Assembly: GCA_964568855.1 (NCBI GenBank)
Contig: CAZMSD010000020.1
Coordinates: 1 to 64,000, forward strand
Length of the DNA: 64,000 nt
From: CAZMSD01 sp964568855
Lineage (GTDB): Bacteria > CAIWAD01
Direction: 5' to 3'
Shown: positions 1-8,927 of the stretch, one piece after another
How positions within the stretch are numbered: the stretch's first letter is position 1
Layout: every line of letters begins with the position of its first letter
Notes under the pieces: generated by a model
Told to the model about the DNA's origin: nothing
Database searches by the model: none
What the model saw: the letters and a program-made list of their open reading frames with translations, nothing else
Position numbers and translations under genes: made by a program

Positions 1-175
1 GGCAGTACCAAAGAAGAAGACTTCCCGGATGCGCACTCGAACCCGGCGCGCGCACCACGCCCTGACCCCCACCGGGCTCTCCACCTGCGGCAATTGCAGG
101 CAGCCGAAGCGCTCCCACCGGGTTTGCCCGAACTGCGGCTTTTATAACGGCCGGCGGGTGATCGCCACCGACTGA
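1..175 (+). CDS. rpmF: 50S ribosomal protein L32 (start codon cut by window edge)
   Basis: Structural protein of the large ribosomal subunit. The first base of the window is the G of the missing ATG, and 57 residues follow, beginning AVPKKKTSRMRTR, the standard L32 N-terminus. The zinc-binding pattern is intact: a CGNC knuckle and a CPNCG knuckle, so this is the C+ (zinc) form. Full length would be 58 residues, normal for the family. It lies 59 bp upstream of fabH in the classic rpmF-fatty acid arrangement, but plsX, which usually sits between the two, is absent. Identification is secure. Confidence 0.95.
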   Translation, partial: AVPKKKTSRMRTRTRRAHHALTPTGLSTCGNCRQPKRSHRVCPNCGFYNGRRVIATD

Positions 176-234
176 TCCGCCCCTGCGGAATTCCTGAGAT
201 GGAATTTCGGCGGACTTCCAGACTGGATCCCTGG

Positions 235-1224
235 ATGATCAGACGAACCATGATCGCGGGCACGGGGATGGAGACGGGGTCGACCCTGCTCACCAACGAC
301 GACCTCTCGCGGATGGTGGATACATCGGACGAGTGGATCTTCTCGCGGACAGGCATCAGGCAGCGCTTCGTGGTGGGCAAGGACGACGAAGTCTGCACCT
401 CGGATCTCTGCGTCGGAGCGGCGAAGCGCGCCCTGGAAGCCGCCGAAATGGAATCCGCCGATCTCGACCTGATCCTCGTGGGCACGGTCACGGGCGACTG
501 CAAGTTTCCCGCTACGGCCATCTTCGTCCAGTCCAAACTCGGCGCCGCCGGAGCCACGGCCATGGACCTCTCGGCCGCCTGCAGCGGTTTCGTCTACGCG
601 CTGGAAATGGCCGACGCGATGATCCGCAGTGGAGTCAAGCGCAACGCCCTGATCATCGGCGCGGAGTACCTGACCAGCATGGTGGACTGGGAGGACCGCA
701 GCACCTGCGTCCTTTTCGGCGATGCGGCGGGCGCCGCGGTGATCGTGCCCTCGCAGAACGAGCGTGGCGTGCTGGCCACTTACAGCCGATCCAACGGGGA
801 CCTGGCGGAGCTGCTCTGGGCTCCCGGCTGCGGCACCCTGCGCCCGCTGAGTCCCGAGTCGCTCGAGGCCAAGGACCACGTCCTGAAGATGCAGGGCCGA
901 CGCGTCTATACCCACGCCGTGCGCTGCATGGCCGACGCCACACAGCAGGCCCTGGACCGCGCGGGCCTGGTTCCGGATCAGGTGGACCTGCTGATTCCCC
1001 ACCAGGCGAACATCAGGATCATCCAGGCCACCTGCCAGCGATTCGACTTTCCCATGGCCAAGACCATGGTCAACATCGACCGTTACGGCAATACATCCGC
1101 CGCCTCCATCCCCATCGCCCTGGATGAAGCCCTGCGTCAGGGCCGCGTGGGCGAGGGCAGCATCGTGCTGCTGACCGTCTTCGGCGGTGGCTTTACCTGG
1201 GCGTCGGCGGTGATCCGTCTCTGA
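235..1224 (+). CDS. fabH: 3-oxoacyl-ACP synthase III (KAS III)
   Basis: Condenses acetyl-CoA (or another primer) with malonyl-ACP to start fatty-acid synthesis in the cytoplasm. The ATG used here gives 329 residues and places the strand leading to GTG near residue 9, as in other FabH proteins; an ATG 36 bp upstream is in frame but would add an unusual leader. The Cys-His-Asn triad is present: Cys116 in DLSAACSGF, His256 in LIPHQANIR and Asn286 in YGNTSAAS. The TNDDL and DTSDEWI motifs near the N-terminus also fit. It is followed after 13 bp by fabD in the same operon. Primer preference (acetyl or branched) cannot be read from sequence alone. Confidence 0.95.
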   Translation: MIRRTMIAGTGMETGSTLLTNDDLSRMVDTSDEWIFSRTGIRQRFVVGKDDEVCTSDLCVGAAKRALEAAEMESADLDLILVGTVTGDCKFPATAIFVQSKLGAAGATAMDLSAACSGFVYALEMADAMIRSGVKRNALIIGAEYLTSMVDWEDRSTCVLFGDAAGAAVIVPSQNERGVLATYSRSNGDLAELLWAPGCGTLRPLSPESLEAKDHVLKMQGRRVYTHAVRCMADATQQALDRAGLVPDQVDLLIPHQANIRIIQATCQRFDFPMAKTMVNIDRYGNTSAASIPIALDEALRQGRVGEGSIVLLTVFGGGFTWASAVIRL

Positions 1225-1237
1225 GGATCCGACACAG

Positions 1238-2179
1238 ATGAATCCAGTGATGCTGTTTCCCGGCCAGGGATCGCAATACGTGGGTATGGCCGCCGGTCTG
1301 ATCGAGCGCCATTCCGGGGTCCGGCGACTCTATGACGGAGCGAAGGAGCGCATCGGCGTGGACCTGGCCGAGCTGAGCGTCCACGGCCCCGCCGAGGAAC
1401 TGCGGAAGACCTCCGTCACCCAGCCGGCGATCTACCTCCACAGCGTGGCCCTGGCCTTGCTGCTGGCCGATCGGGGCGTCCGCCCGGCGGCCGTGGCCGG
1501 GCATTCACTGGGCGAGTACTCGGCGCTGGCGGCGGCGGGCTACCTGGATCCCCTGGACGGCCTGGAACTGGTGCGCCGACGGGGGGTGCTGATGTACGGG
1601 GCCGGCATGGAGCGGCCCGGTACCATGGCGGCGGTGATCGGTCTGGACGCGGACCGGATCTCCGAGTGCTGCCGCAGGGCTTCCGCCGAGGCGGGAATCG
1701 TGCAGCCCGCCAACTATAATTGTCCCGGGCAGGTGGCCATCTCGGGCTCGCTGCCGGGCGTCGAGCGGGCGGTCGCGCTGCTTAAGGAATCGGGAGCCCG
1801 GCTGGTCAAGCTGCTGGACGTGTCGGGAGCCTTTCACAGCCCCCTGATGGAAAGCGCCCGGCGCGGACTTAAGGAAAAGCTGGAGCAGGTGGAATTCCGT
1901 AACGGCCGCGCCCCGCTCTACTGCAACGTGACCGGCGAGGCGCTGAGTGATCCGGCGGGGATTCGCGATTCCCTGGGCCGCCAGCTCGGCGAGGCCGTGC
2001 AATGGGAAAAATCCGTGGGCAACATGCTGGGGGCAGGGCTGTCCGACTTCCTCGAGCTCGGTCCGGGAAAGGTCTTGAGCGGGTTGATGCGGCGCATCGA
2101 CCGCAGGGCTGTGATACAGCCGGTGGATACCGCGGAGGATCTTGAGGATTATTTGCGGGAGGTGCTCGATGAGCTCTAG
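1238..2179 (+). CDS. fabD: Malonyl-CoA:ACP transacylase
   Basis: Moves the malonyl group from CoA to ACP, supplying the extender unit to FabH and FabF. The 313-residue protein has the family landmarks: GQGSQYVGM at the N-terminus, the nucleophile Ser90 in GHSLGEYSALAAAG, and His200 in the AFHSPLM motif that completes the dyad. Length is normal. Its last 11 bases overlap the start of fabG, so the two are probably translationally coupled. One copy of the GTGATAC word near its 3' end is read with the codon ATA. Confidence 0.95.
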   Translation: MNPVMLFPGQGSQYVGMAAGLIERHSGVRRLYDGAKERIGVDLAELSVHGPAEELRKTSVTQPAIYLHSVALALLLADRGVRPAAVAGHSLGEYSALAAAGYLDPLDGLELVRRRGVLMYGAGMERPGTMAAVIGLDADRISECCRRASAEAGIVQPANYNCPGQVAISGSLPGVERAVALLKESGARLVKLLDVSGAFHSPLMESARRGLKEKLEQVEFRNGRAPLYCNVTGEALSDPAGIRDSLGRQLGEAVQWEKSVGNMLGAGLSDFLELGPGKVLSGLMRRIDRRAVIQPVDTAEDLEDYLREVLDEL

Positions 2180-2903
2180 GATCGTGCTGGTGACCGGCGG
2201 CGCCCGGGGGATCGGGGCCGAAATCGTGAGACGTTTCTGCGCGGCCGGCGACCGGGTCTGGTTCATCGACCTGGGGGAGGAATGCGTCGGCGAGTCGCGG
2301 GAACGTTTCGCGGCGGAAGGGTACGACTGCGCCGGCCGCTCCTGCGACGTGGCGGACTTCGAGCAGGTCAAGCGGGTGCTGGACGAGCTGGTGGCCGCCG
2401 AGGGCGGACTCGACGTGCTGGTGAACAACGCCGGGATCACTCGTGATACATTGCTCATGCGCATGAGCGAGGAGCAATGGGACCAGGTGATCGACGTCAA
2501 CCTGAAGGGCAGCTTCAATACGGCCCGGCACGCCGTGCGTCACATGATGAAGCGCCGCGCGGGACGGATCATCAACCTCAGCAGCGTGGTGGCGCTGACC
2601 GGCAATGCCGGGCAGGTCAACTACACCGCTTCCAAGGCCGGCGTGATCGGGATGACCAAGACCCTGGCCAGGGAACTGGCCTCCCGGGGAATCCTGGTCA
2701 ACGCGGTGGCGCCCGGTTTCATCGCCACCGAGATGACCGCGGCGATCAGCGAGCAGGCGCGCGAGGAGTTCAACAAGGCGATACCTCTGGGCCGCGGCGG
2801 CCGCCCCGCCGACGTGGCGGAGCTGGTGTTCTTCCTGGCCTCCGAGGCGGCTTCATACATCACCGGGCAGACGATCCAGGTGGACGGAGGCCTGGCCATC
2901 TGA
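2169..2903 (+). CDS. fabG: 3-oxoacyl-ACP reductase
   Basis: NADPH-dependent reductase of the first reduction step in chain elongation. The ATG overlapping the fabD stop gives 244 residues and starts MSSRIVLVTGG, directly at the Rossmann fold; an ATG 27 bp upstream in frame is less plausible. Short-chain dehydrogenase motifs are complete: TGGARGIG cofactor loop, NNAGITRD, the catalytic Ser in INLSSV and the YTASK pair. The C-terminal QTIQVDGG is also typical. Operon position between fabD and acpP fits the role. Confidence 0.95.
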   Translation: MSSRIVLVTGGARGIGAEIVRRFCAAGDRVWFIDLGEECVGESRERFAAEGYDCAGRSCDVADFEQVKRVLDELVAAEGGLDVLVNNAGITRDTLLMRMSEEQWDQVIDVNLKGSFNTARHAVRHMMKRRAGRIINLSSVVALTGNAGQVNYTASKAGVIGMTKTLARELASRGILVNAVAPGFIATEMTAAISEQAREEFNKAIPLGRGGRPADVAELVFFLASEAASYITGQTIQVDGGLAI

Positions 2904-2994
2904 GCGGCCGACGGGGCCCGCGCGGTTCCCGTTGCTCATGAACGGCCACTGCCGTATTTTTGAATCATTCGAAACCAAATTGCAGGAGACTGGC

Positions 2995-3234
2995 ATGTCC
3001 AAGCACTTCGACAAGGTCAAGAGCATCATTCTCGATCATCTGGACGTGGAGGACGAATCCAAGATCACCATGGAAGCTTCCTTCGACAACGACCTGAGCG
3101 CGGATTCCATCGCCAAGTTCGAATTGATCAACGCGCTCGAAGAGGAGTACGACTTGGAGATCGACGACGAAACCGCCCAGACCTTGACCACCGTCGGAGC
3201 GGTCTGCGCGTTTCTGGACCAGCAGATCGACTGA
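2995..3234 (+). CDS. acpP: Acyl carrier protein
   Basis: Small acidic carrier of growing acyl chains. The start follows an AGGAGA ribosome binding site and gives 79 residues; an in-frame ATG 63 bp upstream would add a non-ACP leader. Ser38, the phosphopantetheine site, sits in the sequence SADSIAKFE, so the usual DSL motif is DSI here. The helix II residues ELINALEEEYDLEI are typical. A 91-bp gap after fabG may allow separate expression, which is common for ACP. A longer-than-usual 101-bp gap precedes fabF, in which nothing else was found. Confidence 0.93.
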   Translation: MSKHFDKVKSIILDHLDVEDESKITMEASFDNDLSADSIAKFELINALEEEYDLEIDDETAQTLTTVGAVCAFLDQQID

Positions 3235-3335
3235 GCACGGAACTGCGCCGGATCTAATTCTGAGCAGGCGCTCCGGCCGTTGCTCCCGAATGACTCGAGA
3301 ACGGTCGCAGGGCGGCAAGACACAGGGAACCCTCG

Positions 3336-4577
3336 ATGAAGCGACGCGTGGCAATCACCGGTGCCGGTGTGCTCAGTCCCGTGGGGCTGGGCCTGGAGGC
3401 CTTCTGGGAGAGCCTTAAATGCGGCCGTTCCGGCGCCGCGCCCATCAGCCGGTTCGACAGTTCTGATTTCGACACCACTTTCGCCTGCGAATTGAAGGAC
3501 TTCGATCCGGTCCAGTACATGAAAAAGGTTGAAGCGCGGCGCATGGACCCCTTCTGCCAGTACGGGATGGTGGCCAGCATGCTCGCGCTCGAGGATGCGG
3601 GAATCGATCTCGACCGGGTCGACCGGAACCGCTTCGGGGCGATCATGGCCAGCGGCATCGGCGGGATGACCGCCATGGAGAACGCCAGCGCCAAGATGAT
3701 GAACGGCGGACCGGGCAGAATCCCGCCCCTGTTCATTCCCATGATGATCTCGGATATTCTGCCGGGGCAGGTGGCCATGAAGTTCGGGTTGAAGGGCCCC
3801 AATTTCGGCACGGTCAGCGCCTGCGCCTCCTCGGCGCACGCCATCGGCTGCGCGGTACAGGCGATCCGGACGGGCCAGGCCGACCTGGTGCTTTCCGGAG
3901 GCAGCGAAGCGAGTATCACGCCCCTCAGCATCGGCGGGTTCAACGCGCTGAAGGCGCTTTCCACGCGGAACGAGGACCCTCCGGGGGCCAGCCGGCCCTT
4001 CGACGTGGACCGCGACGGCTTCGTAATGGGCGAGGGTGCGGCGATCCTGCTGCTGGAAGAGCTGGAACGAGCCCGCGCTCGGGGCGCCCGGATCTACGCC
4101 GAGTTGTGCGGGATAGGCTTCACCGCGGACGCGTATCACCTGACGGCACCCGCTCCGGAAGGCGAGGGCGCGCAGCGCTCGATGCGCCTGGCGGTGGAGG
4201 ACGCGGGATTCGAGCTGAGTGACATCGGGCATATCAACACCCACGGCACGGCTACCCTGGCGGGGGACGTGGCCGAGATCCAGAGTATCGGCAAGGTTTT
4301 CGGCGAGCACGCCCGGGAACTGGCGATCAATTCGACCAAGTCGATGACCGGACACCTGCTGGGCGCCGCGGGAGCGGTCGAGTGCATGGCCACCGTGCTG
4401 GCCATGTATCACGGACTGGTGCCGCCGACCATCAATCTGGAACGCCAGGACCCCGAGATCGAGCTGCCGGTGGTCGGCGACCGGGCGGTCGCGCGGGATT
4501 TCGGCGCCGCCATTTCGAACACCTTCGGCTTCGGAGGGCATAACGCGAGCCTGCTGGTGGCTCGACTGGAAAAATGA
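3336..4577 (+). CDS. fabF: 3-oxoacyl-ACP synthase II (KAS II)
   Basis: Elongating condensing enzyme of fatty-acid synthesis. At 413 residues it has normal length. The active site is complete: Cys163 in TVSACASSAHAIG, His303 in NTHGTATLAGD and His340 in TGHLLGAAGAVE. The usual HGTST is HGTAT here, a mild variation. The C-terminal NTFGFGGHNASL motif is present. The stop codon overlaps the ATG of rnc (ATGA), the same acpP-fabF-rnc order found in many bacteria. Confidence 0.95.
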   Translation: MKRRVAITGAGVLSPVGLGLEAFWESLKCGRSGAAPISRFDSSDFDTTFACELKDFDPVQYMKKVEARRMDPFCQYGMVASMLALEDAGIDLDRVDRNRFGAIMASGIGGMTAMENASAKMMNGGPGRIPPLFIPMMISDILPGQVAMKFGLKGPNFGTVSACASSAHAIGCAVQAIRTGQADLVLSGGSEASITPLSIGGFNALKALSTRNEDPPGASRPFDVDRDGFVMGEGAAILLLEELERARARGARIYAELCGIGFTADAYHLTAPAPEGEGAQRSMRLAVEDAGFELSDIGHINTHGTATLAGDVAEIQSIGKVFGEHARELAINSTKSMTGHLLGAAGAVECMATVLAMYHGLVPPTINLERQDPEIELPVVGDRAVARDFGAAISNTFGFGGHNASLLVARLEK

Positions 4578-5392
4578 ACTGGCTGACCAAGCTCTTCCGC
4601 AGGACTTCCCCGCGCCCGGACGCGGAAATCGGAAGACTTGAGCGCCACATCGGCTACCGCTTCAGGGATCCGAACCTGCTCCAGCGCAGCCTGACCCATC
4701 GTTCATACATCGGACAACAGGACGGGCAGCGCAGGGACTCCAACGAGCGCCTGGAGTTCCTCGGCGACGCGGTGCTCGAGCTCTGTGTATCACAATACCT
4801 CTACAAACGCTTTCCGAGGAAGAAGGAAGGCGAGCTCACAAAATTCAAATCGATCATCGTCTCCGGAAACTTCCTGGTCAACCAGGCGCGGCAAATGGGC
4901 CTGGGCCGCTACCTGCTGCTCTCGGATTCGGAGGAGCGCACCGGCGGCCGGGACCGGCCCTCGATCCTCGAGGATGCCTTCGAAAGCCTGATCGGCGCCA
5001 TCTACCTGGACGGCGGCCTGGCAGCCAGCGAGCGTTTCGTGGATTCGCATGTGCTGAACGACCTGGACCTGCACCAGGCCACCCGGGAGAACCGCAATTA
5101 CAAGAGCTTGCTGCTCGAGCTGAGCCAGAGCCAGGGGCTGGGCATCCCGGTCTACCGGGTAGTGGAGGAGCTGGGACCGGACCACAGCAAGTTCTTCGTC
5201 ATCGACGTGCAGCTCGGGAATGCCGTGCTGGGCCGGGGCACCGGTCCGAGCAAGAAGAAGGCGGAACAGGCTGCGGCCGCCGAGGCGCTGCATGAGTTGC
5301 GCGTCCACGAAATCGCCCGTGAAGAGGGAGCACGAGAGTCCCCTTCGCCGCCGGATGATGAAACTGCTTCGGCGGAGGAGGGAACGCGGTGA
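4574..5392 (+). CDS. rnc: Ribonuclease III
   Basis: Double-strand-specific endoribonuclease for rRNA processing and RNA turnover. Residues 57-70 hold the signature NERLEFLGDAVLEL, and a second acidic cluster, EDAFESLIGAIYLDGG, supplies the remaining metal ligands. A double-stranded RNA-binding domain follows at about residues 175-245. The tail after that is about 25 residues of acidic, Pro/Ser-rich sequence. It starts on the fabF stop and its own stop overlaps the GTG of the next gene. A copy of GTATCAC early in the gene is read as GTA TCA C, imposing two otherwise uncommon codons. Confidence 0.95.
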   Translation: MNWLTKLFRRTSPRPDAEIGRLERHIGYRFRDPNLLQRSLTHRSYIGQQDGQRRDSNERLEFLGDAVLELCVSQYLYKRFPRKKEGELTKFKSIIVSGNFLVNQARQMGLGRYLLLSDSEERTGGRDRPSILEDAFESLIGAIYLDGGLAASERFVDSHVLNDLDLHQATRENRNYKSLLLELSQSQGLGIPVYRVVEELGPDHSKFFVIDVQLGNAVLGRGTGPSKKKAEQAAAAEALHELRVHEIAREEGARESPSPPDDETASAEEGTR

Positions 5393-6009
5393 GCGACGAT
5401 CCCGATCCCGCGGATTCATACCTGGAACCAGCCGCCCCGGCCGAATACGAGGAGCGGATCCGCAGGTCCAGGTTCATCGCCCGGGTGCTGCCTCTCGATG
5501 ATCGTGGAGAAGTCGAAGGCCTGCTGAACGAGCAGCGGAAAGTACACCGCAAGGCCTCCCACCTGTGTTACGCCTGGCGCTGCGGCCCGCCTGATTCGGG
5601 AAGCTTCCATTTCAGCGACGCCGGGGAGCCCGGGGGAACAGCCGGCCGGCCCATCTTCCAGGCCGTCGAGACCGCAGGACTCTGGAATCTGCTGCTGGTG
5701 GTGATTCGCTACTTCGGCGGCATCAAGCTGGGCGCGGGGGGCTTGAGCAGGGCTTACGGAGGCGTGGCCGCCCGCTGCCTGGAGGCCTGTCCCACGCGCC
5801 GGGTGGTGCCGCGCGAGGACCTGCGACTCGCCTTCGAGTATTCCCTGATGACGAGGGTTCGCCGGCTGCTGGCATCCGCGGGAGCCGAAGAGAAAAGTCT
5901 GGACTGCGCGGAGCGGATCCAGATGGAAGTCCTGGTGCCTCGATCGGCCCGCGCGGTTCTGCTGGCCCGGCTGGGAGAGCTCTTTCAGGGACGCGGGGAG
6001 ATCGGCTGA
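5389..6009 (+). CDS. IMPACT/YigZ family protein (UPF0029)
   Basis: Member of the YigZ/IMPACT family, whose bacterial function is poorly defined; translation-related roles have been proposed. The family core is clear in the first 130 residues: SRFIARV, ASHLCYAWR, FSDAGEPGGTAGRPI and VIRYFGGIKLGAGGLSRAYGG. A C-terminal DUF1949-like ferredoxin fold of about 65 residues follows. Start is GTG, overlapping the rnc stop as GTGA, and the stop overlaps the next ATG by one base, so it appears part of the same transcript. Confidence 0.88.
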   Translation: MSDDPDPADSYLEPAAPAEYEERIRRSRFIARVLPLDDRGEVEGLLNEQRKVHRKASHLCYAWRCGPPDSGSFHFSDAGEPGGTAGRPIFQAVETAGLWNLLLVVIRYFGGIKLGAGGLSRAYGGVAARCLEACPTRRVVPREDLRLAFEYSLMTRVRRLLASAGAEEKSLDCAERIQMEVLVPRSARAVLLARLGELFQGRGEIG

Positions 6010-7316
6010 TGCTGGAAGGACCTTTCGGCGTGCTGGTCGCCCTGGCGCTCAGCGCCTACTTCGCCGGCTCGGAGATCGCCTTCACCAGCCTGAATCCCGT
6101 GCTGATCCTGATCTGGCTCAAGGATCGACGACCGGGGGCCGCCTTGACCGATCGGTATCACAAGCGGCCCGACGATTTCCTGATCACCACCCTGGTGGGC
6201 AACAACCTGGCGAACATCGCCTGCACCTCCATCGCCACAGTCTGGCTGATCGGCAGGGGTTGGCCGGAATGGGTCATCTTTTCCGCCGTCGCCGCGGGCA
6301 TCCTGCTGGTGGGAGAAATCCTGCCCAAGGTTCTCTTTCGAGAGCTGGCTCACCGGCTGTTCCCGCTGCTGGCCCTGCCCGGACGATTCTTCCACCTGCT
6401 TTTTCTGCCGGCTGTGGCGCCGCTGTCCGCAGTGACCAGGGGACTGGCGCGCAGCTCCCGGTCCGAGGACGGCCTGCGCGGGCTGGGCGACCTGCGGGCG
6501 CATATCGGCTTCATTTTCGACAGCGCCGGCCGCAGCGGCGCGCTCGCGCTCGATAAAACCGAATTGCTGGGCAAGGCGCTCGGCCTGCGCGAGCTGAGCA
6601 TCGGAGACTTGATGTCGCCGCGCATGGAACTGGTAGCCCTCTCGCTGAACCAGGATCCCGCTGACCTGGGACGGCTGGCAGTCAAGCACGGCTATTCCAA
6701 GTTTCCCGTGTACCGGGGCAGCCTGGATCACATCGTCGGCTACGTGACGGCGCGGGATCTCTTCCGGGGACCGGCCGATTTCAAGGAGATCCTGCGACCC
6801 ATCGCCCATCTCCCGGAGAGCTTGAGTGCGCGGGACCTGCTGGCCCGATTCGCCAGGCACCAGTGGAAACTCGCGGTGGTCCTGGACGAATACGGCGGGA
6901 CGGCGGGCCTGGTGACCATCGAGGACCTGCTCGAGGCGCTGGTGGGGGACATCGAGGACGAGTACGACGTGACACGCACGCCGCTGGTGCCCCTGGCTGA
7001 CGGGCGCGTCTTCGCCGATGCGCGCGTCAAGGCGGATACGTTTTTTCAGGGCCTTGGATTCGCCCCCCCCGAAGGAGAGTGGGGCACTCTGGGGGGATGG
7101 TTGACCACCGAACTGGGACGGATTCCCGCCCAGGGGGAACGGATCGTGCTCGCCGGCCTGGTCTTCCGCATCGTATCCGCCAGCCGCAGCCGCTTGTCCA
7201 ACGTGATCGTCGAGATTCCGGAGGCGGAGCGGGCGCCACGGCGGGACGACACCCGGCCGCGGAGCGCCGCGCGGGGTGATTCCGGCGAGTCCGCAACCGG
7301 CAGCTCCGAAACGTGA
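6009..7316 (+). CDS. CNNM/CorC-type membrane protein with DUF21 and CBS domains
   Basis: Predicted inner-membrane protein of the hemolysin-C/CorC/CNNM family, associated with magnesium or cobalt transport or resistance. Residues 1-190 form the DUF21 transmembrane region with GSEIAFTSL, VGNNLANIA and GEILPKVLFRE motifs. A CBS-domain pair follows (about 200-310; SPRMELVALS, YSKFPVYRG, VVLDEYGGTAGLVTIEDLLE), then a CorC_HlyC transporter-associated domain (about 325-405). The last 30 residues are low-complexity and charged. The TGA stop lies inside a copy of the GTGATAC word. Transported substrate is not determinable here. Confidence 0.88.
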   Translation: MLEGPFGVLVALALSAYFAGSEIAFTSLNPVLILIWLKDRRPGAALTDRYHKRPDDFLITTLVGNNLANIACTSIATVWLIGRGWPEWVIFSAVAAGILLVGEILPKVLFRELAHRLFPLLALPGRFFHLLFLPAVAPLSAVTRGLARSSRSEDGLRGLGDLRAHIGFIFDSAGRSGALALDKTELLGKALGLRELSIGDLMSPRMELVALSLNQDPADLGRLAVKHGYSKFPVYRGSLDHIVGYVTARDLFRGPADFKEILRPIAHLPESLSARDLLARFARHQWKLAVVLDEYGGTAGLVTIEDLLEALVGDIEDEYDVTRTPLVPLADGRVFADARVKADTFFQGLGFAPPEGEWGTLGGWLTTELGRIPAQGERIVLAGLVFRIVSASRSRLSNVIVEIPEAERAPRRDDTRPRSAARGDSGESATGSSET

Positions 7317-7348
7317 TACATATCTGAATATCGCATCCGACGTGACAC
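7313..7348. other. Two copies of the dispersed (C)GTGAYAC word at the 3' end and downstream of the CNNM gene
   Basis: CGTGATAC spans the stop codon of the preceding gene and CGTGACAC follows about 22 bp later in the same orientation. The 206-bp gap between these convergent genes holds no other recognisable feature and no convincing terminator. Confidence 0.45.
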
Positions 7349-7522
7349 ATCGGCAGGCGGTATAACACGCGGCAAGCGGCGGTGATGCCGGCACGCGGGC
7401 GGTCGCGACGTTCAGCGCCATTCGCCGCTCCACGCCGTCCGGGAGATCTTCCGGCAGCGCCAGCAGCGCAGCGAGCAACACCGCGGCGCCAGCCGCGCGG
7501 GCCATCCAGATATGTCCCGCGT

Positions 7523-8806
7523 TCATTCCCCGCGGTTCCCGGGACCGGAGAGTTTTGTGTACAGCGTCTGACGCGTAATGCGCAGGCTTTCGCAGGCGCG
7601 CGTCTTTACGCCTGCATGCAGCTGCAATACGTCGTTGATGTATCTCAACTCCACGCGCCGGACGAATTCCCTCAGCGGCAAAATCGATCCACCTTCCGTC
7701 GGTAGAACGGTCCTGGCCCCGCCCAGGCTCTCCGGCTTGATTCCCGGATCGACGACCTGCGACGCGAGCCCGCCCAGGGGCCGGCCGGAGTTGACCAGGA
7801 TGATTTTCCAGCCCGACTCCGTCAGGTCGCTCAGTGCAACGGCGCCCGGCGATTTCAGGCAGCGCGCACCGTTCTCCAGATGCAGCACAAGTGTGTGCCG
7901 CTCGCCGCAGTCGGGGAGAGGACAGGGCCAGCAGACGGCCGGGAGCTCGATGAAGTCCGTTCCCGAGCCGCCCAGGATGCCGGCGAAAAGGCCACGCATC
8001 AACGCCCAGGCGCCGGCGGGCAGCAGGAACTCGGAGATGCCGGGCTGCAGCGCGGCGTGCAGTAGTCCAAGCGGGCCACCCGCCGGCATTGTCTCCAGCA
8101 GGCGCCTGAGATCCTGCCAGCGCCAGGCAGCGGACTGGCCGAGCTGGCCGGGATGGAATCGGATGCCCGCCCCGGCCGCCCGGCCGGCGGCCTGGGCCGC
8201 GTCGCCGACCCTGCCCAGCCTGTCGCGCTGGAGTTCGCGGTAGAGCCAGCGCGCCCGGTGATACGACCAGTTCTCCGGCTGCTGCCCGCGCAACAGAAGT
8301 TCCTGCTCGAGCGCCCGGCGCGCGCGGACGCCGGAGCGTCCGAAGGCGATGAATTTCAAGCGCAGGAATTCCGGAACCAATGAACCCGTGTCACACCACC
8401 GGCGCTCGAAGGACCTGAGCCGCTGGCGCAGCAGGGCCATACGGCCCTCCGCCTCGAGCAGGCGCAGCCCCGGCAGAAGCTCCGTCAGCGCCGGATCCAG
8501 GCCGGAGGGCTGGACCTCCCCGGCCAGCCGGACCAGCTCGAGCGCCGCCCGAGGTGCGGGGGCCAGGCGCCCTTCCAGGCTGAGCAGCAGCCCGGCCCAG
8601 GCTCGACGGGATTCGGAGCTGCACAGCTCGCGGGAACGGATCAGGTCGATCAGCGCCAGCGCGCGGGCCCAGGGCGGCAGACCGGCGCATTGCGGGACTG
8701 CTGAACGGTGAACGGGAGTGCCGGGCGCAGAATCGGCCGGCGCAGCGTGAATGAGGACGCTCTCCGTTGCAGCGGAGCGTTGAAGCGGGTGGCGAGTATT
8801 CTTCAT
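7523..8806 (-). CDS. Unknown protein with C-terminal Fis-type HTH
   Basis: Protein of 427 residues with no family I recognise over its first 370. Residues 378-427 match the Fis/NtrC-type DNA-binding domain: LREFVRRVELRYINDVL is the dimerising helix pair and KTRACESLRITRQTLYTKL is the helix-turn-helix. The AAA+ sigma-54 activator domain that normally precedes this HTH is missing: no GESGTGKE or GAFTGA motif is present. The N-terminal part is Leu/Arg/Ala-rich and probably helical, with a few cysteines (CWPCPLPDC near residue 300). It is transcribed away from the M23-bactofilin-ATP synthase operon and may share its upstream region. Could be a regulator or an architectural DNA-binding protein. 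Confidence 0.65.
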   Translation of the reverse strand: MKNTRHPLQRSAATESVLIHAAPADSAPGTPVHRSAVPQCAGLPPWARALALIDLIRSRELCSSESRRAWAGLLLSLEGRLAPAPRAALELVRLAGEVQPSGLDPALTELLPGLRLLEAEGRMALLRQRLRSFERRWCDTGSLVPEFLRLKFIAFGRSGVRARRALEQELLLRGQQPENWSYHRARWLYRELQRDRLGRVGDAAQAAGRAAGAGIRFHPGQLGQSAAWRWQDLRRLLETMPAGGPLGLLHAALQPGISEFLLPAGAWALMRGLFAGILGGSGTDFIELPAVCWPCPLPDCGERHTLVLHLENGARCLKSPGAVALSDLTESGWKIILVNSGRPLGGLASQVVDPGIKPESLGGARTVLPTEGGSILPLREFVRRVELRYINDVLQLHAGVKTRACESLRITRQTLYTKLSGPGNRGE

Positions 8807-8927
8807 GTATCTCCCGGCGGTCTGCCGGGAGCGGGGGAAACGCGGAGTGAAGGATAAATAAGCGGTCGGAGAGCGGCAAGCTCCGCCCCGAGCTCCGGGC
8901 CTGGAAAATCTCGGACGTCGGGAGGAC

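Noticed and set aside
5985..7526. Long open frame on the - strand whose ATG overlaps the stop of the Fis-type gene (ATGA) and begins with a signal-like stretch
   Set aside because: Almost all of it lies opposite the well-supported CNNM gene; in this GC-rich DNA such antisense frames stay open by codon phase. The overlap at the start could be chance.
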